Positions 47,223 to 57,167 of a DNA stretch of 64,000 bases are shown here, piece after piece. The notes under the pieces were generated by a model that saw nothing but the letters and a program-made list of their open reading frames with translations, was not told the origin of the DNA and did not search any database. The DNA lies in contig NZ_JAMBOH010000003.1 of the NCBI RefSeq assembly GCF_023715505.1, positions 62,001 through 126,000 of the forward strand, given 5' to 3'. Positions within the stretch are counted from its first letter, which is position 1. Each line of letters starts with the position of its first letter. The stretch comes from Neobacillus cucumis. Its GTDB lineage: Bacteria; Bacillota; Bacilli; Bacillales_B; DSM-18226. A program made the position numbers and the translations under genes.

Positions 47223-49058
47223 TTATTTTTTCGTATTGTTATCGTCCATTTTCAATACGGCCATAAACGCTTCTTGTGGTACTTCAACGGAGCCTACTTG
47301 TTTCATTCGTTTCTTACCCTCTTTTTGCTTTTCTAACAATTTACGTTTACGGGAGATATCCCCGCCGTAGCATTTAGCTAATACGTTTTTACGCATCGCT
47401 TTAATAGTAGAACGAGCCACAATTTTTTGACCAATTGCTGCTTGAATAGGTACTTCAAACTGTTGTCTTGGAATCAATTCTTTCAGTTTCTCAACAATGA
47501 CCTTGCCGCGTTCATAAGCAAAATCTTTATGGACAATAAAGCTTAATGCATCCACTTTCTCGGCGTTTAGTAATATATCCATTTTCACCAGACTTGAAGG
47601 TTTATAACCAATCAATTCATAATCAAAGGACGCATAGCCCCGGGTACTAGATTTCAACTGGTCAAAGAAATCATACACAATTTCAGCTAGAGGAATTTCA
47701 TACACGATGCTAACACGGTTTTCACCTTGGTATTGCATATCAATAAAAATTCCGCGCTTCAATTGGCAAAGCTCCATAATAGCACCAACATATTCATTTG
47801 GAGCCATCATCGTTGCCTTAACATATGGCTCTTCAACACGGTCAATTTTTTGCGGGTCCGGCATATCGGATGGGTTGTCGACATTTAGTTGAGAACCATC
47901 TGTTAAATGGACATGGTAAATAACACTAGGTGCCGTTGTAATTAAGTCGATTTTAAATTCTCGTTCAATCCGTTCTTGAATAATTTCCATATGAAGAAGT
48001 CCAAGGAAGCCGCAACGGAAACCAAATCCTAATGCTTGAGACGTCTCTGGCTCGAATTGAAGCGACGAATCATTTAATTGCAGTTTTTCCAAAGCCTCAC
48101 GGAGATCATTAAATCTCGCTGTATCAATTGGGTAAAGTCCACAATATACCATCGGATTTAATTTTCGATAACCAGGAAGCGGTTCAGTCGCACCGTTTTT
48201 AGCGTTTGTAATGGTATCACCGACACGTGTGTCCCCAACATTCTTAATTGAAGCCGACAGGAAGCCAACATCCCCAACAGAAAGCTCATCGAGCATAACG
48301 GACTTAGGTGTGAATACACCAACTTCGTTTACCTCAAACTCTGCTCCAGTAGCCATCATCTTAATTTTGTCACCAACCTTAACGGAACCTTCGACGACAC
48401 GGATATAGGCAACAACGCCGCGATAGGCATCATATAAAGAGTCAAAAATCAAGGCTTTTAATGGGGCTTCCGGATCTCCTGTTGGAGCAGGGACCTTCTC
48501 AACAACCTGTTCGAGAATTTCTTCAATCCCAATGCCAGCTTTCGCTGATGCGAGAACTGCTTCAGAAGCATCCAGACCGATTACTTCTTCGATTTCACCG
48601 CGGACTCTTTCCGGATCGGCACTTGGCAGGTCAATCTTATTAATAACTGGTAATATTTCAAGGTCGTTATCTAGGGCTAAGTATACGTTTGCTAGTGTTT
48701 GTGCTTCAATTCCCTGAGCAGCATCCACGACTAAAACAGCCCCTTCACATGCTGCAAGACTTCTTGAAACTTCATACGTAAAATCGACATGTCCCGGTGT
48801 ATCTATTAAATGGAATGTATATTCTTCTCCATCTTTTGCTCTGTATTTTAATTGTACTGCATTTAACTTTATCGTAATCCCGCGTTCTCTTTCTAAATCC
48901 ATTGAATCCAACAACTGATCTTTCATTTCACGGGAGGATAAGGCATTCGTTTTTTCCAAAATCCGGTCAGCTAATGTTGATTTCCCATGATCAATATGGG
49001 CAATAATGGAAAAATTTCTAATCTTTGATTGTCGTTTAAGTCTTTCTTCTCTGTTCAT
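47223..49058 (-). CDS. lepA: Elongation factor 4 (LepA)
   Basis: A 611-residue ribosomal GTPase that acts on stalled or mis-translocated ribosomes and in 30S biogenesis. G domain: [13 protein letters not shown] (about 19-31), [22 protein letters not shown]. Domain II, III and V follow EF-G order, and the LepA-specific C-terminal domain ends in [27 protein letters not shown] precedes the ATG. Confidence 0.98.
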   Translation of the reverse strand: MNREERLKRQSKIRNFSIIAHIDHGKSTLADRILEKTNALSSREMKDQLLDSMDLERERGITIKLNAVQLKYRAKDGEEYTFHLIDTPGHVDFTYEVSRSLAACEGAVLVVDAAQGIEAQTLANVYLALDNDLEILPVINKIDLPSADPERVRGEIEEVIGLDASEAVLASAKAGIGIEEILEQVVEKVPAPTGDPEAPLKALIFDSLYDAYRGVVAYIRVVEGSVKVGDKIKMMATGAEFEVNEVGVFTPKSVMLDELSVGDVGFLSASIKNVGDTRVGDTITNAKNGATEPLPGYRKLNPMVYCGLYPIDTARFNDLREALEKLQLNDSSLQFEPETSQALGFGFRCGFLGLLHMEIIQERIEREFKIDLITTAPSVIYHVHLTDGSQLNVDNPSDMPDPQKIDRVEEPYVKATMMAPNEYVGAIMELCQLKRGIFIDMQYQGENRVSIVYEIPLAEIVYDFFDQLKSSTRGYASFDYELIGYKPSSLVKMDILLNAEKVDALSFIVHKDFAYERGKVIVEKLKELIPRQQFEVPIQAAIGQKIVARSTIKAMRKNVLAKCYGGDISRKRKLLEKQKEGKKRMKQVGSVEVPQEAFMAVLKMDDNNTKK

Positions 49059-49179
49059 GGTCTTCCACTCCTACTATACTCGCACATGTACACTATTTTT
49101 GATTATATCAGTAGGGCAAACAAGATTCAATACAGAATGCGTTTCCCGCTTCTGACTAAGTAAGAATTGGTACAAAAGG

Positions 49180-49208
49180 AAAAACGGCATGATAAGTATG
49201 CCGTTTTT
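49180..49208. terminator. Terminator between yqxA and lepA
   Basis: AAAACGGCAT-gataagt-ATGCCGTTTTT. It ends the gpr-spoIIP-yqxA region before lepA and is symmetric enough to act on both strands. Confidence 0.8.
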
Positions 49209-49240
49209 CTTATATGATACGAAAGTAAAAATTTTAACTT

Positions 49241-49275
49241 TGACAATTGTCCAGCTCCAGGCTCCAGGCGCCATC
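49241..49275 (-). repeat. Truncated end of the intergenic repeat family
   Basis: On the minus strand GGCGCCTGGAGCCTGGAGCT followed by GGACAATT resembles the right end of copies A to C (CTGGAGCTGGACAATT) with a duplicated GGAGCCT; the remainder of the element is absent. Confidence 0.45.
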
Positions 49276-49283
49276 CACTTTTC

Positions 49284-49610
49284 TTAGTTATCGATAAGAT
49301 GGATTAGTTTTTCTGAAGCACCTGTGATCCCATCTGACATTTTTCTGCCCATAGAGGAAAAGAAATTAAAAGCACTTATTTCCTCTAGTTTTTTCTTTTT
49401 GGCTGCAATATCATGACTGGAAATCTCATTTCCAAGGACCGATGCACGTATTTGACTATCCTTTCCATGAAAACTGACTGCTGTTTCTAGGTTGGGATCC
49501 TCATATCCCTTCATTTTTTGAATCCCATTATTCGCCAATTGCATGCATGTTAACACAGCAATTAGCAATAGAGCAGTTAGACATAAGCTTTTAAACATAA
49601 ACATTTTCAT
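49284..49610 (-). CDS. yqxA: YqxA family protein (DUF3679)
   Basis: A 108-residue protein with an N-terminal membrane anchor or signal (about residues 4-25) and a polar remainder (QMANNGIQKMKGYEDP-like and ISAFNFFSSMGRKMSDGI). Family DUF3679, the place of B. subtilis yqxA between spoIIP and lepA; the function is not established. AGGAG seven bases before ATG 49610 decides the start. Probably cotranscribed with spoIIP (17-base gap). Confidence 0.75.
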   Translation of the reverse strand: MKMFMFKSLCLTALLLIAVLTCMQLANNGIQKMKGYEDPNLETAVSFHGKDSQIRASVLGNEISSHDIAAKKKKLEEISAFNFFSSMGRKMSDGITGASEKLIHLIDN

Positions 49611-49627
49611 AAAAATGCTCCTAACCA

Positions 49628-50833
49628 CTATTGTTTATTGGACGGTTGCTCTGTATCCTGATTTACTTTTTCTGCCTGCCAGTAATAATCACTAAACACA
49701 TCAGCTAGTGCATCAGCGGAGCGGTCTAATTCATTAAATGTATTGTCAACTCCGCCAAATTCCATCAAGATTGCATTTTCCGAAAGGTTTTGGTTATATA
49801 TACTATTTGATCCGGCGGCATTTTTTATAATGACTCCTCTGCTTAACCCCTTATATTTTTCCTGAAGCCGCTTATGGAGTTCTGTTGCCAGTTTTGCATT
49901 TTTTTCGTAATTTGGATTTTTCCCGCCAATAATAAAGGCTACCTTTGCATAAGATTTCCCATTAATGGTGACCGTGGTTTTATCTCTTCGCTGCGAATCA
50001 CGATGAATATCAATAAAATAATGTAAATCACGATTACCGGCCATAGCAGTTTGAACAACGGTCCGAGATTCATCATAGGACTGCCAGAACTTCCAGCCTT
50101 TTTTGTTTAATTCCGCTTGAATGTCAGTTTTATCTATAAAGCTGCCAATTCCTCTGTCAGCTAAGCTTGTTTTTAATTGGTCACCAATCTTGGTCACGTT
50201 TATTTGCGAGTGATACGCTAAATCCGGGTCGGTTACACCTTTAAGGTATGGTAAATAAGATTCCCGATTATGAGAGAAGTAAACGTAGACCACCTTTCTG
50301 CCTCCGGTCGTTTGTCCAGGTGCTTGCGAAGAATTTTCATCTGAAGGCTTGTCCAATCCTTCAAGATTTTGTAAGGCTGCTTCACGTTCCTCTTTCATAA
50401 TTTCAATTGGCGGTGCCGACTCAACCGGCATATTAGTATAATTAGTCCCTTCCCCGGCGACAAGGATTTTCCCATCAAACTGGTAGAATCCGGGAAGTTC
50501 TCTGCCCAGAAGACTGCGCGGGTCATTTAAATTAATATTGCTAGATAGTTTAAAGATCAAATTAGTTAGCTTTGGTGTGGTTACCCAGTTATTCTCTACC
50601 TTTAAAAAATGGTGGTTTTCCCAGCCCATTAATTGGTAAAGAAGTTCTCCATTCACATTTGTAGCAGCTTGATTGACGGATGTTGACATAATTCGATATT
50701 GTGGCTTTAATGACGTTAAGAGTCCGCTGATAGAGAATATCAATATAATAAAAAAACAAAGTGCCGCAAAAATTTTCATAATGCTTGTGCCTTGGACACT
50801 TAAAAATGCACCTGATGTTCTAGGGTTTTTCAT
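49628..50833 (-). CDS. spoIIP: Stage II sporulation protein P
   Basis: A 401-residue amidase and endopeptidase that, with SpoIID and SpoIIM, degrades septal peptidoglycan and drives engulfment of the forespore. N-terminal membrane anchor (about 18-40), then the catalytic SpoIIP domain (about 180-385) with VYFSHNRESYLPYL (zinc His) and YFIDIHRDSQRRDKT, and LMEFGGVDN near the end. GAGGTGG before the ATG. In B. subtilis it is SigE-controlled; a clear SigE promoter was not pinned down here. Confidence 0.96.
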   Translation of the reverse strand: MKNPRTSGAFLSVQGTSIMKIFAALCFFIILIFSISGLLTSLKPQYRIMSTSVNQAATNVNGELLYQLMGWENHHFLKVENNWVTTPKLTNLIFKLSSNINLNDPRSLLGRELPGFYQFDGKILVAGEGTNYTNMPVESAPPIEIMKEEREAALQNLEGLDKPSDENSSQAPGQTTGGRKVVYVYFSHNRESYLPYLKGVTDPDLAYHSQINVTKIGDQLKTSLADRGIGSFIDKTDIQAELNKKGWKFWQSYDESRTVVQTAMAGNRDLHYFIDIHRDSQRRDKTTVTINGKSYAKVAFIIGGKNPNYEKNAKLATELHKRLQEKYKGLSRGVIIKNAAGSNSIYNQNLSENAILMEFGGVDNTFNELDRSADALADVFSDYYWQAEKVNQDTEQPSNKQ

Positions 50834-50916
50834 AGTTCCACCTCGCTTAAACGATTCTAGTAAATACTATGACCCTACTAGAAATGATAGAACTATGATT
50901 TATTTTAATAGTGGAA

Positions 50917-50949
50917 GAAAAGGGGTCTATTAATTAGCCAGACCCCTTT
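50917..50949 (-). terminator. Terminator of gpr
   Basis: AAAGGGGTCT / AGACCCCTTT 10-base stem with an 12-base loop, then Ts on the minus strand, separating gpr from spoIIP. Confidence 0.8.
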
Positions 50950-50957
50950 CAGTGATT

Positions 50958-52076
50958 TTATCTTGTATTAAAACCGGCATTCTCTTGATCGATCGCAGAA
51001 TGTAACGAGGCATTTAATCCATTGGCAATAAGATTCGCCATATCCTCAATAAACACATCGACTTCTTTTGGTGTCACCATTAAATTATGACCAATGGGTG
51101 AGAGAACTTCGTAGATTAGTTTTCTTTTTTCGTCATCCGGAAGCGTGCCAATCATTCCTAAAAATGTTTTGCGGTGCTGTTCCGCAGGCATATCCTCATC
51201 TGTTAATTTTCTTTTTTCGCCGAAAGTCATCCCTGCCGGTGCAAGGGATCTAGAAGGGCGATTTCCTTCCCTCAGCTCTTTCCCAAAGTGTTTTAGGATA
51301 AAATCAATCGTATCGCTTGTGATCGAAACTGCGTCTACGACGGTTGGTACCCCAACGGCGATCACCGGAATCCCTAAGGTCTCCTTACTTAGTTCCTTTC
51401 TTTTGTTTCCCACCCCTGAACCAGGGTGGATACCTGTATCAGAGATTTGGATCGTTGAATTGACTCTTTCTATGGAACGTGATGCTAATGCATCGATAGC
51501 GATGACGAAGTCCGGTTTTGTTTTTTCAACCACTCCAAAAATGATGTCGCTCGTTTCAATCCCTGTCAGGCCCATTACACCTGGTGATAAGGCACTAACA
51601 GATCGGTAACCATCTTCAACATTCTCAGGCTGAAGCTGAAATAAATGCCGAGTTACTAAGAGATTCTCACACACCATTGGACCTAGTGCATCGGGAGTGA
51701 CATTCCAATTCCCCAACCCTACCACAAGGCAAGAATCCGTTTTTTTAATTCCCGACCCTGCTAAAAAATGGGCAAACTCCCGGGCAAAGATTTCTTGCAC
51801 CTTCTGTTGTATCTCGGAATCCTGCTGCCTGATCCCCTGTACCTCTAACGTTAAGTATCGTCCTGCTTTTTTGCCTAGCTGTTCTTCCCCTTGTTTTGTA
51901 ACCTCAACAAGAGAGAGTTTTATATCGTCCACATCTTTTTCTTTAATAATGACACCTTCGATTTTCGAAAGGTTCTCTTCTTCTCCGACTGTTTTTCCAG
52001 CAAGCACCATTTCTCTAGCTTCAATCGCTAAATCTGTTCGTATCGAATACTTGCTTAAATCAATAGACTCATTCAT
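50958..52076 (-). CDS. gpr: Germination protease GPR
   Basis: A 372-residue spore protease that degrades small acid-soluble proteins at germination. It is made in the forespore as an inactive zymogen; a short N-terminal propeptide (about 16 residues, ending near YSIRTDLA) is removed autocatalytically. Conserved [23 protein letters not shown] core (seen as [16 protein letters not shown]), [10 protein letters not shown], and [17 protein letters not shown] before ATG 52076. Confidence 0.96.
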   Translation of the reverse strand: MNESIDLSKYSIRTDLAIEAREMVLAGKTVGEEENLSKIEGVIIKEKDVDDIKLSLVEVTKQGEEQLGKKAGRYLTLEVQGIRQQDSEIQQKVQEIFAREFAHFLAGSGIKKTDSCLVVGLGNWNVTPDALGPMVCENLLVTRHLFQLQPENVEDGYRSVSALSPGVMGLTGIETSDIIFGVVEKTKPDFVIAIDALASRSIERVNSTIQISDTGIHPGSGVGNKRKELSKETLGIPVIAVGVPTVVDAVSITSDTIDFILKHFGKELREGNRPSRSLAPAGMTFGEKRKLTDEDMPAEQHRKTFLGMIGTLPDDEKRKLIYEVLSPIGHNLMVTPKEVDVFIEDMANLIANGLNASLHSAIDQENAGFNTR

Positions 52077-52119
52077 GAAATCCACCCCTAATAGAGAATC
52101 CTAAATAGAAACTATTTCC

Positions 52120-52150
52120 TATTTTTGCCCTTAAGCCTGTAAAACATGCA
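52120..52150 (-). promoter_or_regulatory. Candidate forespore (SigF/SigG) promoter of gpr
   Basis: On the minus strand TGCATG (52150-52145), 17 bases, CAAAAATA (52127-52120). This loosely fits the SigG consensus; gpr is forespore-transcribed in B. subtilis. Confidence 0.35.
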
Positions 52151-52180
52151 TTTTAAATTCTCTTCTCCATGAATTGTGTA

Positions 52181-52209
52181 TTGCAATCTCGCCTTCTGTT
52201 TGATAAAAT
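52181..52209 (+). promoter_or_regulatory. SigA-type promoter of rpsT
   Basis: TTGCAA (52181-52186), 17 bases, TAAAAT (52204-52209), giving an approximately 70-base leader before rpsT. Confidence 0.55.
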
Positions 52210-52288
52210 ACTTCTTGTTCTGAATTATTATGGATGAATGTAAAGTCGAGTTCATATAAGTCTCGATACTTTGTAGGAGGTGAATGTA

Positions 52289-52549
52289 ATGCCTAACATT
52301 AAATCTGCTATTAAGCGTGTGAAAACAACTGAAGCTCGTAATGCTCAAAATACAACTGCTAAATCTGCAATGCGTACGGCTGTTAAAAAAGTAGAAGCTG
52401 CTGTTACTCTTAACGATGCGGCTGCTGCTAAAGAAGCATTAGTTTCTGCTGCTAGTAAATTAGACAAGGCTGCTGCTAAGGGTCTTATCCACAAAAATGC
52501 TGCTGCTCGTAAAAAATCACGTCTAATGAAAAAGTCTAACGCTCTTTAA
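52289..52549 (+). CDS. rpsT: 30S ribosomal protein S20
   Basis: An 86-residue basic, helical ribosomal protein ([45 protein letters not shown]). ATG 52289 follows AGGAGGTGA; the upstream ATG in frame overlaps the spacing. Monocistronic, divergent from gpr and convergent with holA, as in B. subtilis. Confidence 0.97.
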   Translation: MPNIKSAIKRVKTTEARNAQNTTAKSAMRTAVKKVEAAVTLNDAAAAKEALVSAASKLDKAAAKGLIHKNAAARKKSRLMKKSNAL

Positions 52550-52563
52550 TCTTAAAAAGCGTA

Positions 52564-52598
52564 CAAAAAAACGATTCCTATCTGGAATCGTTTTTTTA
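52564..52598. terminator. Terminator of rpsT
   Basis: AACGATTCC-tatct-GGAATCGTT flanked by A and T runs. Confidence 0.85.
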
Positions 52599-52619
52599 TT
52601 TTTTATGCTGTGTTCAACT

Positions 52620-52740
52620 TGATTGTTGATTTCCGCTCCAGGTGCTTCGCTTTCCGCGGGCGGTCCGGGGAGCCTCCTCGGCCCCGTACTCCCGCAGGAG
52701 TCTTCGCACCTTCCGCTCCAATCAACATGCTTAAATCAAC
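52620..52740. repeat. GC-rich intergenic repeat of a second type
   Basis: About 120 bases from TTGTTGATTTCCGCTCCAGG to CCGCTCCAATCAACA. The outer TTGATT / AATCAA ends are inverted and the middle has palindromic CCGCGG and CGGTCCGGGG/GGCCCCG parts. It is far more GC-rich than its surroundings. From memory this block recurs between genes in many Bacillus genomes; it differs from copies A to D. Confidence 0.6.
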
Positions 52741-52767
52741 AATAACCTTTAACACAGTCATTTTTTA

Positions 52768-53784
52768 TTACCTTTTTAAACGGAACAAAAGCATCTCAAT
52801 CAATAAAGATTTATTCATTCCGCCGGTTTTCATCTGGTAATCTGCCTCTGCAAGCATCTCCATCAGGTTTGCTAATTCTTCATCCGTAAAACTGCCTGCC
52901 TGACCAAGGGCAAGTTTAACTCGAAATGGATGTATTTTTAAATAGCCGGCAATTTGCTGTTGTCCATACCCTCTTCTTGAGAGTTCCTTTACCTGATAGA
53001 TTAACCGAAATTGACCTGACAACAGTGCTAAGATCTTTATAGGTTCTTCATTTTGTTTTATCAAGTCATAATAAATCCGCAAAGCCTCCTCTAATCTTCT
53101 TTGGACCACCCTTTCAATAAGGGTAAAGATATTTTGCTCTAGCGTTCTGGCAACCAATTTTTCAACTAATTCGCTATCAATACGTTTTTGCTCAGCCGCA
53201 TAAAGGGACAATTTATCCACCTCGCTAGAAAGCATAAACATATTTGTTCCGGCTAAGGAAAGCAATTGGTCAATCGCTTTTTCCTCAAACTCCAGCCCAT
53301 TGCTTCGCGCCCGTTCTTTTACCCATTTTTTCAATTCATGTTCAGATAACTTTTTCGCCTCAACTAATTCTGCATTTCGTTTAAGTTCTTTGGTAATCTT
53401 TTTTCTCTCGTCCAATTTTTCATATGGAGCGGAAATGACCATTACCGTATAGGGGGCAGGCTCTTTTAAATATGCTTCCAATTTTGCCAGATTGTGCTCT
53501 ACCTTTTCCTTTGTTTTCTCTGCCGTTAAAAAAACGGGATTATGTAAAAAAACAACCTTTTTCTCGCCTAAAAAAGGAAAGGTCTCGGCGTCCTCTAATG
53601 CAAAATCAACCGGAGTCTCCTCTAAGTCATAAGCTGAAAAATTAAAATCCTTTTCTTCTTCATTAAGAATTTGGCTCAGAAGCAATTGTTTTGTTTCATT
53701 GATTAAAAATGCTTCGGTTCCATATAATAAATAAATAGGAGCAATTTCCCTTTTTTTGATTTTTCTCCATATTTCAAGTACCAT
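52768..53784 (-). CDS. holA: DNA polymerase III subunit delta
   Basis: A 338-residue clamp-loader delta subunit (YqeN) that opens the DnaN sliding clamp. N-terminal RecA-like domain with YLLYGTEAFL, the clamp-contact region after PFLGEKKVVFL, a helical lid and C-terminal collar (EEPIKILALLSGQFRLIYQV as two parts, HPFRVKLALGQA). ATG 53784 (MVLEIWRKI) matches relatives with GGGGAG ten bases upstream; the longer frame has no support. Confidence 0.93.
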   Translation of the reverse strand: MVLEIWRKIKKREIAPIYLLYGTEAFLINETKQLLLSQILNEEEKDFNFSAYDLEETPVDFALEDAETFPFLGEKKVVFLHNPVFLTAEKTKEKVEHNLAKLEAYLKEPAPYTVMVISAPYEKLDERKKITKELKRNAELVEAKKLSEHELKKWVKERARSNGLEFEEKAIDQLLSLAGTNMFMLSSEVDKLSLYAAEQKRIDSELVEKLVARTLEQNIFTLIERVVQRRLEEALRIYYDLIKQNEEPIKILALLSGQFRLIYQVKELSRRGYGQQQIAGYLKIHPFRVKLALGQAGSFTDEELANLMEMLAEADYQMKTGGMNKSLLIEMLLFRLKR

Positions 53785-54091
53785 TTGTCCAGCGCTCCCC
53801 TTACTTTTCACTCATATTCTATCGTAAAGAAGCTTGGACCTTTTGACAAGTATTAAAAGGGAATTAGCATATTTTATCCAACAAATGCCAATTCCCGAAT
53901 CTATTTGAACGCCAGCAATATTTTCCCTAGGATCTTATATTGCCTGGCGGGGTTCCTGACTACTTATATTGTAGCCCTTTTTGAGTCGAACTATTTTGAC
54001 AACTCTTGTCAGTATAGGAAAGAAGCGAAAGGATGCTGGATTTTTTCAGACAAATAGCTTATACTATACTTGAAAATAGGAGGGGTAGAGC
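53785..54091. other. Divergent intergenic region holA / yqzM
   Basis: About 300 bases with no gene. It contains an imperfect inverted repeat at 53908-53957 (CGCCAGCAATAT / ATATTGcCTGGCG around a CCCTAGG-containing loop) and a perfect TGACAA-ctc-TTGTCA dyad at 53997-54011 overlapping a TTGACA. TATACT just before 54070 may be the yqzM -10. Confidence 0.5.
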
Positions 54092-54226
54092 GTGAATCAT
54101 TTTGAAAAAGAAGTGCAAAGCAAACGTAATGATGCGATCGATTCTGGGATAGGTTTTGGAGTTTCTTTCGGCTTTTTTGCTGTAATATTTATTATTGCTA
54201 CAGTCATTAAATTAATTGGTTCCTAA
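54092..54226 (+). CDS. yqzM: YqzM family small membrane protein
   Basis: A 44-residue protein read directly from the sequence: GTG start, then NHFEKEVQSKRNDAIDSG, and a single hydrophobic helix (GFFAVIFIIATVIK) ending LIGS. This is nearly the B. subtilis YqzM sequence, in the same place between holA and comEC. AGGAGGGG lies eight bases upstream. The function is unknown. Confidence 0.88.
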   Translation: MNHFEKEVQSKRNDAIDSGIGFGVSFGFFAVIFIIATVIKLIGS

Positions 54227-54249
54227 ATGAATGCTACATAATGTATCAA

Positions 54250-54276
54250 AGAGGCTGCAATGGTGCAGTCTTTTTT
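54250..54276 (+). terminator. Terminator of yqzM
   Basis: AGgCTGCA-atgg-TGCAGtCT followed by six Ts (one G-U pair). Confidence 0.75.
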
Positions 54277-54297
54277 AATTAAAAGATTTAGTATAAC

Positions 54298-56625
54298 TTA
54301 TGGCAAATAGGTTGAAAAGGTTCCTTTTCCACCATAAAAATAATAGGTAATTGCCCCCTGTAGATCAGTTCTATATATCTTGATATGAACAGCTGCCAAA
54401 CGGTTTAAGACTTCTTGATGGGGATGCCCAAACCGGTTATGTTCACCGACAGAAATAAGGGCTGCCTTTGGCTTGATTTGATTAATAAAGGCATCTGCGC
54501 TTGACGTTTTGCTGCCATGATGACCAGCTTTTAAAACATCAATGGTTAAATTAGGATGTTGTGCAATAATTTTCTCTTCTCCTTCCTGATCGAGATCTCC
54601 ACCGAAAAACCAGCTGATACCACCTATCACTGCCACAAAAGCTATTGAGCCTCTATTTCGCTCACCCGTAAAATTTCTTTCTGGAGAAAGAATATAAAAC
54701 GGATTTCCATTTTGATTCCAATTATCTCCTGATGATACTTTTATGACTGGTATCCCTTGTTTTGCTGCTTCCTTAGAAATAAGTTCCTCTGTCTCCGAAG
54801 GTTCAGTTACTGATGGCATTAATATTTGTTTGACCTCAAGTTCTGAAAGAATCGAACTAGCACCGCCAATATGATCCATATCACCATGGGTTAAGATTAA
54901 CTTATCAATTTTTGTAATCCCTTTCCCTTTTAAAAAGGGAACAACGACATCCCGTCCAACCTCAAATGGTTTTGACCGCATTTTCCACTCGTCCTCTTTA
55001 AAGTTCAACGAACCGCCTGTGTCAATAAGATAGTTGCCTCGTCCATGTGGAAAATGTATCAATATACTATCCCCCTGTCCTACATCAATCATTGTCACTT
55101 CACCATAAGGATTCAACCAATTCCAACAGGGTTGGATCGATAAAAGAGTAACCACGAGAACGATTGAATGCACTCTCTTGTTTAAATAAGGCCCCCTTTC
55201 CCATACGTAAAATAATGAAGCAATAAGGATAACGTAAACAAAAATAACGACGTTATGAGGTCTCCCAGGTGTATAACTGGTGAAAGGTATATTCCCAATA
55301 ACCTCAAGCAGCTTATTGGATAACTCAATGGTCTTTTTTATGAGGTTAATCAGTATCCTTGGGGTGCTTCCAAACAGTAATTGAATAATAAATAATACAT
55401 ATACAGCGGGAAGATACACAAATGAAAATAGCGGTATGTACAACAAGTTGGCAGCTATACTTATCAGGGAAAGTTCAAAATAATGGTAAAGCAAAAGCGG
55501 CATGGCGGACAGCTGTGCTGTCACAGAGGTGGCCACCATCTTAGCACCATTCCCTCTATACCTTCTGAGGATTTCGGGGGCAGCTAAAATAATAGCAAAA
55601 CTGACTAAAAAGGAAAGCTGAAAACCTATATCAAAAATGATCATGGGTGAAACAAATAGATAAAGGATACAGGCCAAACTTATGGCATCAATGGTTATGA
55701 GCCTTAGATGGTTCTTCCACTTTTCAGCGATTAAGATCAGAGAGATCATTAAGCAAGAGCGTATGACCGATGGGGAACTGCCTGTTAAAACAACGTAAAC
55801 AGGTAAGAGGATCAAAAGAAAGTTTGTCATAAACTGCCTAGTTAGTCCGCTTCTAATTCCGATAAAAAATATCATTCCTATGAACAAAGTAACATGGAGA
55901 CCGGATATAGCCAGAAGATGGACGATGCCGGTATGTTGGTAGTCGCTTAATAATTCGGGGTCAAGGATATTTGTATCACCAAATATTAAAGCTGCTGACA
56001 ACCCTGCAATTTCCGCAGGAAAATTACTTTTCAGATAACTAATACCAGTAAAGCGAAGCTGTTTTATGAATACGGATGGAGATAATTTGGTGGGTTTGCA
56101 ATTTTCGAGCGGGCTTTGTTGGAGATCGATGACCCAAAAAATTCGATTCGCAGCTAAATAGCTCCTATAGTCGAATCCATTCGGATTTTTAGCTATTGAG
56201 GGCTTCTTTAGCGTCCCTTTAACATGACAAAGGCAGCCATAAAGGCTTTGATTTTGCAGAACCTTTTTTTCTTTCTCTGATTTAATTTGATATCGGAGCA
56301 AAACTTGTTCTTTATATTCGCGCTCGATTCCTTGTACCTTTAATAAATCGCCATCAATAATAGGGTCTTCTGTATATTGTATGTAAAAAACAGTTTTAGC
56401 TGGCGAAAGCTTTGAAGTGTTATGTATATCCGCCCACTCCCCTTTAAGAAAAAAGACTAAACCTAAAAGGATGATCAATAAAATTTGGACTGGTGTGAAT
56501 TTCTTAAGTTTAGCTAACGTAAGTAGATATAAAAAAGCTAATATAAGAAATGGAAAAAATTTTACAAGTGAACATAATACACCTAAAAATGCACCTAGGG
56601 CGACATAAATATATTTTCCGCTCAT
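54298..56625 (-). CDS. comEC: DNA uptake channel ComEC
   Basis: A 775-residue competence protein forming the channel for single-stranded DNA uptake. N-terminal membrane helices with a DUF4131 segment (about 60-190), the Competence domain (about 210-480, HLLAISGLHVTLFIG), and a C-terminal metallo-beta-lactamase domain (about 505-760) with DVGQGDSILIHF, THGDMDHIGG and LKAGHHGSKTS, the proposed nuclease. ATG 56625 has GGAG nine bases upstream; the first ATG (56640) has none. Intact and of usual length, so the strain keeps the gene for transformation. Confidence 0.95.
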   Translation of the reverse strand: MSGKYIYVALGAFLGVLCSLVKFFPFLILAFLYLLTLAKLKKFTPVQILLIILLGLVFFLKGEWADIHNTSKLSPAKTVFYIQYTEDPIIDGDLLKVQGIEREYKEQVLLRYQIKSEKEKKVLQNQSLYGCLCHVKGTLKKPSIAKNPNGFDYRSYLAANRIFWVIDLQQSPLENCKPTKLSPSVFIKQLRFTGISYLKSNFPAEIAGLSAALIFGDTNILDPELLSDYQHTGIVHLLAISGLHVTLFIGMIFFIGIRSGLTRQFMTNFLLILLPVYVVLTGSSPSVIRSCLMISLILIAEKWKNHLRLITIDAISLACILYLFVSPMIIFDIGFQLSFLVSFAIILAAPEILRRYRGNGAKMVATSVTAQLSAMPLLLYHYFELSLISIAANLLYIPLFSFVYLPAVYVLFIIQLLFGSTPRILINLIKKTIELSNKLLEVIGNIPFTSYTPGRPHNVVIFVYVILIASLFYVWERGPYLNKRVHSIVLVVTLLSIQPCWNWLNPYGEVTMIDVGQGDSILIHFPHGRGNYLIDTGGSLNFKEDEWKMRSKPFEVGRDVVVPFLKGKGITKIDKLILTHGDMDHIGGASSILSELEVKQILMPSVTEPSETEELISKEAAKQGIPVIKVSSGDNWNQNGNPFYILSPERNFTGERNRGSIAFVAVIGGISWFFGGDLDQEGEEKIIAQHPNLTIDVLKAGHHGSKTSSADAFINQIKPKAALISVGEHNRFGHPHQEVLNRLAAVHIKIYRTDLQGAITYYFYGGKGTFSTYLP

Positions 56626-56670
56626 TATTTTATTCTCCATGATTGTTTTTTAAAGATAGTGGACTGATTT

Positions 56671-56702
56671 CGAGGGTGGACGCCGGAAGTAATCCGGCGC
56701 CA
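56671..56702. repeat. Hairpin between comEB and comEC
   Basis: GGACGCCGGA-agtaa-TCCGGCGCC, a strong GC-rich stem without a T run on the minus strand. It may tune comEC read-through or mRNA stability. Confidence 0.5.
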
Positions 56703-56714
56703 TTTAGAGGGTTA

Positions 56715-57167
56715 TTATTTGCCTAATTGGATGATTTGCTCTTTTAATTCGACCTTTTCAATTTTTACCTTTGCCTGTTCAAACAGCTCAATTGCATATG
56801 GATGATTTTTATAATCCTCCGCATAATAGACAGTTTTAATGCCCGCCTGAATGATTGCCTTACAGCATTGAAGACAAGGAAAATGGGTCACATAAATTTC
56901 GGCATCAGCGGTCGGAACACCGAACTTTGCACACTGCAATAGGGCATTCATTTCAGCATGAATCGTTCTTACACAATGATGGTCTATCACATAACACCCT
57001 TTATCAATACAATGATCACCGCCAGCAATCGAACCGTTATAGCCACCGGCAATAATTCGTTTATCTCTGACAATGGTTGCGCCCACGGTCAGTCTTGTAC
57101 AGGTACTTCTTAATGCAAGCAGATGGCTTTGTGCCATAAAATATTGATCCCAAGAAATTCTCTCCAC
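56715..57167 (-). CDS. comEB: dCMP deaminase family protein ComEB
   Basis: A 150-residue zinc-dependent dCMP/CMP deaminase family member: HAEMNALLQC (zinc His and catalytic Glu, about 71-80) and FPCLQCCKAIIQ (zinc Cys pair). It converts dCMP to dUMP; in B. subtilis comEB is not essential for transformation despite its operon. GTG 57167 (VERISWDQYF) follows GGGAGTGG and matches the family start. B. subtilis ComEB has about 40 more C-terminal residues, absent here. Confidence 0.92.
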   Translation of the reverse strand: MERISWDQYFMAQSHLLALRSTCTRLTVGATIVRDKRIIAGGYNGSIAGGDHCIDKGCYVIDHHCVRTIHAEMNALLQCAKFGVPTADAEIYVTHFPCLQCCKAIIQAGIKTVYYAEDYKNHPYAIELFEQAKVKIEKVELKEQIIQLGK

